Source: Grifola frondosa (lineage: Eukaryota > Basidiomycota > Agaricomycetes > Polyporales > Grifolaceae). From it: a stretch of 64,000 nucleotides of DNA. Every line of letters starts with the position of its first letter. Within the stretch, counting starts at the first letter, position 1. Below are positions 34,787 to 47,749 of the stretch, one piece after another. The notes beneath the pieces are model-generated. The model was not told the origin of the DNA and searched no databases. It saw only the letters and a program-made list of their open reading frames with translations. The position numbers were made by a program, and so were the translations under genes. The stretch spans positions 62,001-126,000 of the forward strand of contig LUGG01000032.1 of the NCBI GenBank assembly GCA_001683735.1. Direction: 5' to 3'.

Positions 34787-37543
34787 TCTGGTTACTGACT
34801 GAGTGAGGTCGCGCGCACCACCCGCCCCCGTCGTCGGTGGCGGTCCGCTGGTTCACCGATGTCACTGCGCTACTGCGTCACGGTCACATCAGGTCGACGC
34901 CATCCATACCCCACCGTTCTGACCTCCGCCATTCGCTCCACCATGCGAGGACGGAAAACCTGCTTGCTAGACGTTTCGTAGAGTCTTCCTCCTCAGCGGA
35001 GCGCGCGCGACGGCGTGCTGGATCTTGGCTCACGGAGTCCGCAGGCGCTACATGGAAACCTCTTGTTCTCGAGTCGGGTCACTGAGGTGCGTTGCCAGAC
35101 AGACGGGGTGCTGACCTGCGACGTGCAAGAGCTCGCCGCCGGTTGCACCATCTGGCATGTCTGCATCAGAACCGTCATGATGGTGCCATCACAGCTGCGC
35201 ACACCTTAGCAGCGGAGCAATGTGCTCGATTTGGCCTACCCCAGTCCGGAGCGCGACTTGTTGAGTGTCCCATCACTCCGTCGTTATGCTCAGCTCAACT
35301 CCGTGCGTTATTGCACCTACTTACCATGTCAAGTGCATTCCGTGAGCCAACCCGGATCACAGACCCTCTCTTCCGTGAATAATTTGACACGGTTTATCTG
35401 ATACGACCGCAGATTCTTGTTGCCGGCTATATCAGCTCAAAATGGCAAAGCGCACACTCATGGTTACTATCCCAGCTCGCTTCGAAGGTTGCCGCTAAGG
35501 ATTCTTTCTTCTTGGTGCATTGGTGAGGCCTCTTCTTTCGCTAAGCTCGCATAATGAACCGCTCCGAACTTCGAAACGCGGATCAGGATTATGTGCTAAC
35601 CCGGCCGCATCCCCAGTTTGCGACCTCCTCGGAACCCCTTGTCTCACGTTGCACATATTCCACGAATTGCCGGTCAATGTTGGCAAATTGTCGGCCTGGA
35701 TTCTCTGATTTCGTCTCAGTGATCTTACTTGCCTGCCCCTGGTCACAACACACCTTCGGCTTACTCCCTGCAGCCGGTCGTCACCGCATGCAGATCAGGT
35801 CTGGAATCTTGACCGTCGCTGGACACGTATGCCACGGCATCAATCGATCTTGGTTATCTCGTCACCGGCGAACTCGAGCCCCGCTGTTTGAGTCCCCAGA
35901 AATTAGGCACGCCGCGATCGGTCACACCTTTGACACACGGTAAGTACTACTATCGACGTCCCTGACTTATTGGACCACGTTCATAATGATGCATGATCTA
36001 GGCTTCCCTTTTGCGGTCTGGCGGAGGTCGCTGTGTTAGCAGGGCTTGATGAGAGGCCCTGATCAGCTGTTTGTTGCAGAATTTACCTCCGATCGCATCA
36101 ATACCCCTTACATACATCGAGTATAACAGGTATCCATATGTCTGATCCGCACCATGCTGCCCATCTGCGTAAACAACAAGACTCAGTCGCCGGTTCTTGC
36201 GCTTCCGGTCCTCTGAGCGCCCAGTTCGAGTCAGCGGGACATTGTGTACACGCACACGCTGACGCCACCGTCGTACTTGTTCTTGGTACCAGGGTAGCCC
36301 TGATCTTATTGGGGGGCGTTCGCGCCGTGTACTGATTGCACGAAATCCGCAAACAACGGCTTGTCATGGAGATGCAAATTTCTGACATCACAACACCGTC
36401 CATCATCATTATCAAGTATTGACCTGGCAGGAAGGTCACACAGGCGCGACACATTCTGGACGCAGACGCGCGCCGAAAGCCACCTGCCAGAGCGTTGTCA
36501 GGCGGTTATGGTGTTTCGACCCTGATCAACGGGCGTTACTTCATGATTGTTGCGAACTCTTCACTGGCGACTGATGCGCCCAAATACAATGTTCGCTCGT
36601 TCGCCCTGCAGGAAAGGGGTAAATTTTGCACAAAATGCAATCGAAAGAATTCTGCGGATGCGTTCCTCCATGTACCCACCCCCATTAGTCCGATACGTTG
36701 CTCTCATGGCTGCATCATCCACGAGCCAATCGTTTACTGTGATGATGTTATCATCATGCGACTTTCCTTCTGCAAATAGCGGATAAGAAATTACACTAGT
36801 TACGGAGACCGTGTGAGCGGTCAAATGCACAACAGCGCTAGGACTACACGGACAAGTAAGCAGCGTCCAGACATAGGCATACAGCGAAGCGCATGATCGC
36901 CCTGCAGATGGAATGATAGTGCAACGAACTCGAGGGACATGATTAATGTCCAGCCAGAAGTCGAGAATCACAATGATTTGACTGCTCACGATTCGCAGGA
37001 ACACACGTCCATCTGGCAGACGTGCGGTTGCTCCTATCATCACGCATTCTCGCGGGTGTGGGGTATGCATAATTCTTCGAGCTCGAATAATATAGCACAC
37101 ACGCCGGACAACAATAGCACTGATTATACTCTACAACCTAATGCTCCACGCTCAGCTCACGTTACACGTACACACATAGCAGACTCGCACCTCCCAATAA
37201 AGATACACAGCAATCCAAAAAGTCCCGTCAACACTATACGCGCTCAACCGAATGCCGGGCCATGCATCCTCCGGCCATCGTCTGCGCGATCTACTTCCGA
37301 GCGTCGTCGCTTGCGTCCCTGCATCACAACCGTCTGCGGTAGCGTAAAATACTTTTCTATCGGCGGCTTGCGCGACCGTGGCCTATCGTTCCCTGGCGCA
37401 CGCTGTGAATCCGCCACAGGAGTCGACATGTTATTTGAAGGGCTAGTGGGATTGGAATGGACCAGCGACTCGATCGACATGGCCGTACCGCTGACGCTGC
37501 TGCGCTGTTCCTTGTTACCGACGATCCACGATGCCTTCTTATA
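34787..37543. other. long gene-poor stretch
   Basis: About 2.7 kb without a supportable gene. Plus-strand frames up to 210 codons (36939-37571) and minus-strand frames up to 179 codons have no domains and no consistent splice sites. No terminal inverted or long direct repeats were noticed by eye. Confidence 0.35.
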
Positions 37544-39695
37544 CTACGTTTTCTGTGAGTGTACTATATAATAGCCTGAATACAGCGTGTGCTTACTGTT
37601 TCGAGCTCCGGCTTGCCTCGCCAGCGCGCGACAGCCTCGCAGAATCTGACCGCGGCGCGTTCGACAGCCTCAGCGGGGAATTGCCATGCCAAGTCTTCCA
37701 TGTGTGTTGCTACATCGGGAGTAGATGCTGGCACATCGTAAAACTGGGGCGGAATAAATCAGTCAAAATTCATATTCCCGTAGGCTAAGCCATGCTTACG
37801 CGGTTCAATCTCTCCGTCATCTCGATCTCGTACTCCAATTCTGCGCCCTCTCTTGGATTATAATTTGGAGCATTCGCACTGCCCGCGCCGTCCCTCAACG
37901 AAGGGAACAGCACCCGAGCAGCTTCATCGAGGTCTGGCAAGTCGTCCGGGTCGAAAGACTTGAATTCAAGGTCATCCTCATCGCGTTTGTTCTGGTCCTG
38001 CGCGCTGGCCTGACCAGGTCTTGAGCCCTGAGCCCGGCTCGTGCCACCATTCGTATTCTGCTGCTGCGACATGTGCGAGAGACCGAGACCGACGCCCAAC
38101 AGCACCTCGAGCGGCTCGACGCCTCTCCACCCGCCTGTCATGTAGCCCTCGAAGACCGCCCGCGTAAGAAGTCCCGCCAAGAGGAAGTACCACTCGCGCG
38201 ACGGACGCAGCGAATGATAATATAAACCAAGGTCCATCTGATGGCGCTGTGTGAATGTCCGTGGGGACGTCTGCGGGGACATCATCGACGGACGAGGCAT
38301 AGAGGGCGATGAGTTCGGCGCTGTGGAATTCGATGAGCCCCCAGCGTGGTCGTCGTCTCTCCTCTCTCCACCATCCACAGATGCCCTATCCTCCGTCGCC
38401 TCCCGCCCGAGCTCCATCGCCACCAATGCACTCAGCCGCATGAACCGCACGATCAGCTCCGACAGCTTCGTGTTGTTCATCTGGGCAGTATCTCCACCTT
38501 GCCCGGGGAGCTGCTGCACGCGCGCAGTCGACGGCCTGCGGAGCACCGTCCCCTTCGGCCCCGGTCTCGCCAACCCCGACCCAATACCGCTCCCGTCCTG
38601 CCACCCTGTCACCCCGCCCACCAGTCCGTTCCCGCCAAAGTTGTTCGCGCCGGGCGCTCCATCCCCCGGGCTGCTCCCAGATGTAGACGCCGCACGGCTT
38701 TGGAAGCTGCGCCCGCGCGACGTGGTCGTGCGCACAGGCGCCTGCCGTTTCGCTTCGACGCAGATCTCGCAGCCCATGTGCAGATGCCGCGGACACCGCA
38801 GCGACGGCGGCGAGTTCTGCGTGTCGGGGTCCGTGCCAATAGCGTAGAGCGAGCGGATGTACTGGGTCGGAATCGGTCTGCGGGAGGACTGCGGTGCGCC
38901 TGGGGTGAGAGTTGCACATGATATGGCGGCCAGCGGTACGAGCGCCGGAGGGAGGAGGGCCGTGGGCCCAGATGAGGTGGGGAGGGGCACAGCGACGTGG
39001 GAACGGCTCGGGGGGCTCGGTGCGCACCGCGAGAAGAGGTCGTTGATGACTGTTGCGAGTGCAAGGCGCAGACGTACGCCATTTGGGAGCGTATGTGGGT
39101 TCGGCCGCACGTTCTGAGGCTGCAGCTGTGGCGATGTCGGGACGTCGAGAAGGTCGTCTGGATGCAGCGGCGGCACCTCGGGCGGCTGATCCAGCATCGA
39201 TGTCGCGACCTTTTCGACGCTCTCCGCGCGCTGCCGTAGGCTCCGCGACAGGCTCAGGTCCTGCATCTCCAGCCGCTCGTCTTCGGCGTCTCCGTGCGTG
39301 TGCCCGGGCCCGCCCGCGCGTGCGGTGAGCATGATCACATCTTCCCCGTCGCTGTAAGACTCCTCATCTTCCTCGTAGTTCTCGGGTCGTTCCCTGTGTG
39401 CAAAGTTTGCTGAAGACGGACCGCCGGTACGGTCGGTCATGCCCAGCTCAGCGCGAGCTTGGGCGAAGCGAGTGCGAGCATGGACCCAAAGGAGATGGTC
39501 GATGATTAGGGTCCGTGTAGACTTCTCTCGAGGGGGTATGGAGTGAAGATGATGTGCGTGTTTATGTGCAGGCGCCTTGAATGGCGTTCCAGAACCGGAC
39601 GCTATGGTAGCGCGGTGCATGATGGGAGACGACGAGGGCTGTCGCAGATAATTGGAGTCAGGCGGGGCTGGCATAGCATAGCCAGCGATAGACAT
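37544..39695 (-). CDS. hypothetical basidiomycete protein, about 680 residues
   Basis: Exon 1 is one long frame of 632 residues from MSIAGYAMPAPPDSNYL. It splices at GTAAGC to an exon reading FYDVPASTPDVATHMEDL, then to a tiny last exon ending KPELETKT. The N-terminal third has LIIDHLLWVHARTRFAQARAELG and an acidic patch (NYEEDEESYSDGEDV). The middle is low complexity with a CPRHLHMGCEICVEAK cluster, whose Cys/His could bind metal. Residues near 500 are hydrophobic (EWYFLLAGLLTRAVFEGYM). The C-terminus is helical and aromatic (WQFPAEAVERAAVRFCEAVA). I do not recognise a family. The intact long frame and good splice sites make the gene itself convincing. Confidence 0.75.
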
Positions 39696-40986
39696 AGTCG
39701 GCTAAACCAACGAAGCAACTCCAGATTCTGTCAAGCTCTAGACCGCAGCACGAGATCGAATAAACGCACCTCTCGATACCAGAAATTCTCTGCCCTGCTG
39801 ACAAAAAAACTACTTTTGCAGATGACTTGATGTCCGCTCTGCCACCAAACAGCGCCTCTCTGAGTGGGATGGAGTATAATATCAGTTATAAGCTGTAACA
39901 TGGTCAATGAGAAATACGCTGCTATAGAGTTACTCCTCACCAATCGCCTGGCCTACACGATTTGAGATGTTGGGAATCAATGTAGGCTGTTCAAAATCCT
40001 GCGTATGAATGCAATCTACTAAATGTAAGAAGGTCAACGACACGAGTGCAGATTGCTTCCTCACCGAAAAGCTCTACAATCTAGAATGTTGAAAACAAAC
40101 GTAGAAAGCAGGACGATGTATGCTCGAGGAGGGTATGAAGAAAGTTGGAGTATAAGATGACTTGACATCCACGGGCGCTAGATCAAAGTTATCTATGTAA
40201 AGCAACCAATCGATCTCGAAGTGCTTTCCCTCAAAGGTAAAATGTTTTAAACATTCTCTCTCGGTGAATTCCACTGATCCTGTTGCATTGGGATAATTAT
40301 ATAGTACAGGAGATGGACTAGTATTGAGCAGCGAGAAGAAATCTGAATGAACGTGGCACCACAATCCTGAATAGCAGTTTCTGATGGAAAGGGAAGGGGT
40401 CGGGGACGGTGGAGGCGGGCAAAACAAGATATGTACACAGAAAGAGATGGCGAAGATATCCAATCAGGCGGGTACGCCTCCACGATATCACCAGCGAGAG
40501 ATCGACATGCACACGCGAAGCGGACAGACGGAAGGAAGAAACCAATCACGTCAAAGCAAGAAGTTGTTCTGACACTACGAGATAGATGGGGAAGGAATGT
40601 AAGGCGACTCAAAACAAACGAGCACACGTACGAACGAGCGACAAAACATGCAAAGAGATACTGAACTGATCCAGAGACCGGCTACAATGAGATCGTCCAC
40701 ATCTTGGGACGACACAGCTGATCCGATAAATACTGTAACTTCTGGCGCGCGAACAACCAGCTGGGCATCGTCGGCGCAGGTTTCATGACGCGGCGTGTGT
40801 GAGGACATGGATTCGCGCTCCGATAAATAATAGCAGAGGACCCAAGCGCGGAGCGCAGTCGTTCGTCAGTGGGTGCTACAAGAAGATCTCGATGGCGTAA
40901 TACACGATGGAAGTCCCGTTTTGATGATGGCAAGAGATGTCCGATACAAGTGGCGCACGATTCTAAAAAGACGGAAGAGACACATC
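39696..40986. other. intergenic, no gene seen
   Basis: About 1.3 kb between two minus-strand genes: the promoter of the upstream gene and the 3' flank of the Whi5-like gene. No supported frame. Confidence 0.45.
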
Positions 40987-43354
40987 TCAGCTCTGCACGA
41001 GATCAATGCCGGCACCCAGCCCGTTTTTCTGGGTAGGGGATGCCTCTGCAGGCCCCGCAGAACCGACCGTACCATGGTGTTCATCGAAAAGCCGCCGCCC
41101 GATCTCTGTGGGCAGGCTAGGTGCTAACCGAGACTGCGCGCCAGCTGCCATAGCCGGTGATGGGGTAACGTTAACGAAGTCGCTCAAATTGAACCCCGAA
41201 GTCCCTGGCGTCGGGGGTGCATGTGGTCCTGGGGGCTTCCCACGATCAGCCGGAAGAGGCGGTGGCGGTAATAGGCGGTCGGCAGGTGGCGCCTTCGGTC
41301 GTTCAGCGTATTTGGGAGACGGCGGTGGGGGGAGAAGCTGGGAAGGCACGGGATCCGTAGGAGTAGGGGGCGTGATGGTCGGGGCCATAGGTACATCGAG
41401 ATGGTGGCCAGCGCCGCCCTCTAAGCTATCTGTCTTGACTTTCGGATGGAGAAACGGAACTTCACTGCTGGAGATGCTAGAGCCTCGCCCTGGGGACCCA
41501 GTAAACTCGGCAGGGATACGGTAAGCAGATTCGAAGAACGGATGACCACTTGTTTCTCTCTGCAGCTTCCGACCATTTGGGGATGGTACTGCGCCCGCAT
41601 CTCCGCCACCACCCTGCGAGGGAAACAGGACGCGCCCTTTCAGAGCTGAACCTCCGCCCAGGGCACGTAACGCCACCGAATCTTTCGCGTCCCGATCCCT
41701 CGCAGCCGTCGGCCGTACCGGCGAAGGCGATGTCGCAAGAAAAAGCATGAGGTCCGCAGCCTCCGTATCACTCGGTGGGTGCGGAGTCCCCGTGCTCACG
41801 ACACGTTCGCGCTGTTGCAACTTCGGCGTCGCAGTCCTTTCCGCACGGGTGGCGCCCACCGTCGCAAAACTCGACTGGCGAGAAATATTTGCAGAAGATG
41901 GGGCCGGAGGTGTGGCCGCTCGCACGGCCGGTGCCGTAAACGAAGACTCAACGGATGGCATCGCAGAGGTCGCCGCAGTGACCGTTCGCGCCGAACTCTG
42001 GGCGAACTGTGAGTATGAGTGGGCCGAGCCAGTGTCCGAGCCTGCAGATATGCTCGAGCGAGGCGAAGACGCGCTAGCAGATATAGACGGGCGCGACGAG
42101 AGCAGCAACGAGGTCAGAGTCGCGGCCGCCTTCATATCAATATCGACTTCTCCCCCGTCACCACCACCACCGGTCCCGAAGCTGCCCCGTGCGTTATCCG
42201 TGCCTTACCCTTACCCTTGCTACTCGCCGTAGCGCCAGATCTGTCCTTGGCGCCCTTGCGCGTCTTCGTTTTCGTGTGGGAAGTGTCCGCCGTGCGAGCC
42301 GATTTTACGGTCCTGCGCGCGGGGGGCGTCACGTCCTTCACTCGCTGTGGCGCAGGAATGGGCGGATCCTGGGGATTGTGGATGGTCCGCGCACGTTTCG
42401 CAGGAGGCGGCGCTAACAACGACGAGAACAGACTCTGCGTGGCGGAGGCAGTCACTGGTGGCGGTGGGGCCATCGAGCCCTTGCGCGCGAGCATCCGTGA
42501 AGAGCTGCTGGGCGTCATGGCGCTTCCCCCTGATGTCGCAGGCTGATTATGATGATTGCCAGGCACCTTCGTCGGCGTGGTGCGGACTTGTGCCCCCTGG
42601 CTTGGGGTCTGGGTCTCGAGATCGCGAAGCGTGTTGTGCGCGAGATTATGCGTAGCTTTATATGTGGCATAGGAGAGGCGGGTGCGCAGGCCGCGGGTAA
42701 GCTGTAAAATGGATGATAAAAGGGGCGGTCAGCCACTGGTAAATTTGAAGATGGAAGAAAATATCAAAGATGATGAGAGGTACTACATATGCGGCTCCTC
42801 GAAGGCGAATCATTTCTGCAAGCATGTTCCTCCATCATTGGAGAGTCTACTGGAAATATGGAGATGAAAGTCCAAGGGATGTTTGAACTTCCATTAAACT
42901 CCGAAACGCGAGGCCGGCGGGGAGCAGGAATGCTTTGTTGATTACAATTGATTGGGGAGGATGACACAACAAATCGCGCAACCTGGTCTCCAAGAGCGTA
43001 GGAATAGAGCAAGATGCAAGGGACGTCCCCTTCGCCTCACTCGCGAAAGAGTCCATGGAACTGGAAGTGCTCTAAAGCCTCAAGCGCGCACTTGCCAGAG
43101 ACTGCACGAAGCAAGGTTCAGAGCGTGGGCCGGAGCCCCTCACCGCGTAGCCGCCGGTCGAATGATGCGTAAGACGAGCGACATACCTTGCCGATTTCCG
43201 CTCTGGCTAGAAATTTCTGCACGGCCCTCTCCCTCTCCTCTCTCTCGGTCAGATTCACAACGTTTGGCGCGAGGGGGGTAACCTGAGGAGTCGCCGGCTG
43301 GACATATCTCAGTTGCGGCGAAGGGGTCGTCGTGGAGGACGATGGAGTCGCCAT
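40987..43354 (-). CDS. Whi5/Nrm1-like G1/S transcriptional repressor
   Basis: Exon 1 (43354-about 43187) encodes MATPSSSTTTPSPQLRYVQP ... KFLARAEIGK. After an intron of about 480 nt, unusually long for this window, exon 2 begins LTRGLRTRLSYATYKATHN. Joined, IGK-LTRGLRTRLSYATYK matches the short basic motif of Whi5 and Nrm1, which bind SBF/MBF and hold G1/S genes off until CDK phosphorylation. The rest is disordered, with many Ser-Pro/Thr-Pro sites suited to CDK control. It also contains DLMLFLATSPSPVRP, a segment conserved in basidiomycete relatives as I recall. The frame slips once near 42151-42178 (GGDGGEVDIDMKAAATL), consistent with one missing base. Family assignment rests mainly on the motif. 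Confidence 0.65.
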
Positions 43355-43899
43355 AGCGGTCCGTGGCGCGTTTGTCAGGATCCTCCTTATAATAAGATGC
43401 TTTACGAGTAGATCAGAAGGGAAAGGGGACGTCGAGCGCGTTGCTGAGGATGTCGGCGACGTGTGAGTGGAAGAGACGCGGATAGGCGCACGAAGAGCGC
43501 GTCGCGTCGAGGGGTGCCGGCGCAGCCCGAAAATTACATAAGCATCCGCACTTTCTTAGCCGCGCCGACCCCGAACTCGTTCCTGGCTTGATCCTGGCAA
43601 TATTCCTCGCAAATTTCTGTAAAATACTATCTGTACCATGTACTAGCACGACGACATGCAACAAACACTAACGTATAATCACTCTGCTCTCTTTCGTATC
43701 TTATAGTCATATGAGCTGCAACGACGTTAGGCCACATGATGACGGACCGGTATCGGATCATTCTGTACGCTTGTTATTCACAAAAATTCTCTCTTGCGGA
43801 GTCATAATGCCCTCTTTGAGAGATAAAAATGCACCGCGCGAGTTTACATCGAGTTACTTCTAAACACAAGAGCAAAAAAAGCCAAGGTACAGCTGACTG
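43355..43899. other. intergenic, no gene seen
   Basis: 545 bp between two minus-strand genes, containing the Whi5-like promoter. No supported frame. Confidence 0.45.
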
Positions 43900-44765
43900 T
43901 TACCGGTAAGGTTGCGTCGATAGAAATCCACATGAAAAGAAATGCTGCTCACTAAACCCACAAGTTAGATAGACAATTCCTTCTTCAGTACGTGTCACAT
44001 GAATCCCGGAGATTCTTGGTGACGACGTGCTTACGATTTCGCAGCCGATTATTTGCTGCTCCAAAGTCCGGTCACGGAACATATCAGCGCTTACTATTTG
44101 TCCATGAGCACCAGGCACAGCCGGCACGAGGTAGGCGTTTGGTTTTGTTCCCTCTAGTGTTCTTCTCGCCTTCACAAGTAATAGTCTGGCCCTTTCAACA
44201 TAAATGAAGTTCGACGCTGCTTAAGCTCTTAAAATTTTCGTTGTCGTTTGATTGAGGTGTCAAAGTCTGTCTGTTTTATAAGAAGAATATAGTTCGAAGT
44301 TTGCAGCATGCACTCAGCATTTTATTTACGCAAAGCTCTCTGCGCATTTACCAAAATGCTTGAGCGCGCCAGCCACAGTTTGCCAGATTAGGACCGATCA
44401 TTTCCGGATACAGCCACCTGAATATTCGATCGGCGATCACTTTTCCTGTATCTTGATGTCTGCTTGGAACGAATATTAATGTTTTCCTGGTTGTACGCAT
44501 GATGCGGGCCTTGACAGGGTGACCCGTCGGCATTAATTGAGCGCATTCGTTTAGCTCTGCAGAAATCTGGACATTTGTTAGTAGTGCCACAGCGGAGTTA
44601 CGCTTGTCATGGTCACTAATACGACTATTCGGTGCCCTTTCATATCGCTCGCACTCGCAAAAGGTGAGTTTCCCAGGATTAGTGACGACTTGCACCAGTG
44701 AATCAACCACTATTTTCCCCCCATGGTCTGCAACGACGGAAGTGTATGAGTATCCAGTGAATTTA
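43900..44765 (-). CDS. hypothetical protein, incomplete model
   Basis: Two minus-strand exons look coding. The upstream one reads KFTGYSYTSVVADHGGKIVV and continues SLVQVVTNPGKLTFCECERY to RIFRWLYPEMIGPNLANCG (about 44765-44350). The downstream one reads VKARRTLEGTKPNAYLVPAV and ends FLSTQPYR at 43900. A GTAAAT donor follows QAFW and an acceptor lies near 44190. A splice acceptor (CGCAG) precedes the first exon, so the true start is probably further upstream, beyond 44765. I recognise no domain. The parts could also belong to two genes. Confidence 0.4.
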
Positions 44766-44851
44766 CTGCGGAATGTAATATGGAAATAACAATAGACTCG
44801 AGTTATTAGAGTGCAAACTAACCCGTCAACTCTAACTAACCCTGAAGAGAT

Positions 44852-46991
44852 TTACTCGCCGTTTTCGGTATATGGTGACCAATACGACTCTAAGGATGAT
44901 GACTGGGCCCGTTTGCCAGAACCCGTAGGAGGCCAGACGCTCAAGACGCGCTTATAACCCTTGTTTGCCTCACGCACCGCAAGAACGGCCACTGCGATGA
45001 GGAGGACTACAAGAACGGCCACCAGCCCCATGATGATATATGTGCTTCTCATCAGCCCGCTTATGTCGACATTCGTTGACGAGGAGGTCTCGGTGTCGGC
45101 TAAGGCACCACCCAGTCGGAGACCAGCATTGGCAGTGCTGGTGGGCGATGAGCTAGCCGTGGGTCCAGTGGAGACTGTGGCTTGGTAGTTGTTTTCGAAC
45201 TGCAGGATTCGATTCAGCATCATACTATCAGCTTCGGCCCATGCACTGTCAGCATCTGTGGTCTATAAAGATATATATCAGCTAAAGGAATACAGAAATG
45301 TCTTGTACACATACGCTGAGGATTTGCATGAAAGGTGTTCCATCTCCAACTGTTGTCCAATTACCATAGTCGAAAAGTGAGTAGACATTCCGCAAGAATG
45401 TATCACCCAAAAGGAAGTCTGAAAGACAACAAAGCGCAGAGTCAGCACAAATTCAACTGATATAAAGAATACTACATACCTAATGAGCCCGGTTTGATGT
45501 ACGTAAAGGCGCCGAAGCAGGTGAACGTGCCATTCGCGGCGAAAGTGACATCAATCAAGTCAATTGGGTGAATGGGAAATTCTCGATCACTGAAACGTGT
45601 TAAATTTTAGTGGGCATTCAATGAGCCAATATGCCACATACCCGAAGACCATGCTAGCATTAATTTTAGTATCACAAGGAAGCAGATACCCAGAACTCCT
45701 GTCCTCATATCCCTCGATAACGTCATGGAATACTGCACCGGGAATATTTTTGTACAACGCATCAACATAATACGGTGGCGCTCCCACTGGATGTGTCGAT
45801 CATCAAGATGGTTAAGGATTAACAATGAAGCTCACATACCACCACTGGTGCCAGTGTCCAGAATGACAAGAGTCTTGTTCTCGAGGGAGGAAGAGAGATT
45901 CTGGGCCAACAGTGAATGCCCATTAACAAGCTCGCCATTGATACGTATGCCATCCATGGAGGTCGCCCATTGTGGGAAACTAGGCGAAAGTACATTCAAC
46001 GGTGGTGCTTCAGTAATGTTCGTATGATTACCATCAACTTCGGCTGCTCGCAAAAGTATTATATCAAGAGACTGAATAGAATAGATGCGAGACTCGGAGA
46101 CACATACCAATCGTGAAAACACCACCCGCGGTAATTCCAAGCTCAGACCGAGACAGAAGGAATGTGATGAAGTTTGGTTCACCCGGGTAAAAACTGAATA
46201 CCTGTAAACGAGCAAATCTCATAATCGGGCAAAAGTGCATCAAATGAACTACAGACGTTATCAAGGAAATGATTGCCACTGTACGAGGAATTCGCCTGTT
46301 CTAGTGCCGACCATATTTCAGATGCCTGAGGACTGGAAACAACCATGGGTACTACTGACTGGATTGAGGAATTAAACGTACCCTCCAAGTCCTAGCAGAC
46401 CATTCCAGTAACCTGGAAGGGTAACATTGCTGCCAGGCGAGTTAACTACACGTTTCGAATGTCAGATCGATGAACTGGCTTGGCGAAGGAACCACTGACT
46501 GAAAGCCTGATTCTCGACGGTAAATGCGCCGAGTGTGACATTGGCTACATCAATCTGTCCAGGAGATACTGAACCGTCTCTGCGATTGACGTAGGTTCGG
46601 ATGAGAATTCTTACTGGTATATATCGAACGGAACAGGCATTCACTTACACATATGACACGGACGCATTCGTGCCTGTATAAAGGAGACCTGGGACATCAA
46701 CACCTTTTGTATCTATCCATAGATCAGAGCTCCCGGTGTCAAGTACAACCTGAAGTCGAACGATTAGACTACGATTACATACTAATTGGAGATAATTGAA
46801 CGAACCTCGAATGGCACGCCGTTGACATAGATCGTGGCAGTATACTCGAGATTTTTCGCGTGCGAGAATGCATAAGTGGTAGTGTTGGTAGGGTTGACTT
46901 CGACGGTAGTTGAATGAGGAGGGTCTGCGCGGCGGAATGGGATACTAATAGCGTAAGAGGATGCGATTAAAAGCGAAATTAGGAACATCAT
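44852..46991 (-). CDS. membrane-anchored pepsin-like aspartic protease (intact)
   Basis: A signal peptide (MFLISLLIASSYAI) precedes YTATIYVNGVPFE. The first active-site motif is VVLDTGSSDLWID. Then come SYVDGSVSPGQIDVANVTLG, GYWNGLLGLGG, VFSFYPGEPNFITFLLSRSE and the second active site VILDTGTSG. The C-terminus has a short Ser/Thr stalk, one membrane span (YIIMGLVAVLVVLLIAVAVLAV) and a cytoplasmic tail. About ten exons join in phase with GTRNGT donors and no frameshift is needed. The protein should sit in the plasma or vacuolar membrane with its catalytic domain outside, like yapsins, but with a transmembrane anchor. It is the best-preserved of three relatives in this window. Substrate is unknown. 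Confidence 0.9.
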
Positions 46992-47749
46992 GGACTGATT
47001 GATGCGAAGAAGAGAGACAGTATATCAATCACCATATGTGTTCTCCATTTTATAGCAGCATCACTGTCGCATACGTGCGATTAGACCGCCACCGGCGCGT
47101 TTAGGACGACACGGCCCCATGCCTGTGATCGACTTTGTATAGCCATGGCACTGCCATGTGCTGAAAGTCCGCTTGTGCTCTCGACATCATTCGAGGAAAA
47201 TGACATGATGGGGGCTGCTTTCCTAGATCAAAACCCGCTGAACGCCGAGAGCAAATGTTTCGGATTCCACAGCTTCTACAAGAGGAGTCAAGTGATGGCA
47301 ACGCGGTTCGAATCGCGAGTGACGATGCGTGTGGCGTGGTGCAGAAACCTTACACCGACGACTCGACGGCACGCTTTTCTCGATGAACAGCATAAATTAC
47401 TTATTGATAAAAGACATTTCGAAGACATAGTTATCGGCATCGCGGCCGAAGTACGCACCTCAAATATCTCGAGACTCAGTGTAGCTAGAGACGATTGCTT
47501 CCTTCGCCAAGATCTTGAGATGTAACTTGATCAATATGCTTGTAATCCCGAAAACAAGCACGTTTACCGTCATTTTCAATGCCCATCCACACATACTTCG
47601 GAACACTCTGAATGTCGTAACTCGGAGGACAGTGAAGTAATGGTAGCCAATATATAAGGTACGTTGATGCACCATGCGCGAAATCCAGCGGATACTGCCA
47701 TACAAAATAAATATCAGTACTACATCGAATCCGTCAGATGTAAGACAGG
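46992..47749. other. intergenic, no gene seen
   Basis: 758 bp: promoter of the aspartic protease gene and 3' flank of the GTPase gene. A GGTTCGAATC string near 47304 recalls a tRNA B box, but no tRNA fold is present. Confidence 0.45.

Noticed and set aside
38251..38921. 190-200-codon plus-strand frames
   Set aside because: They are antisense to the 636-codon intact exon of the hypothetical gene at 37544-39695.
47295..47320. tRNA B-box-like GGTTCGAATC
   Set aside because: No A box, acceptor stem or cloverleaf could be arranged around it.
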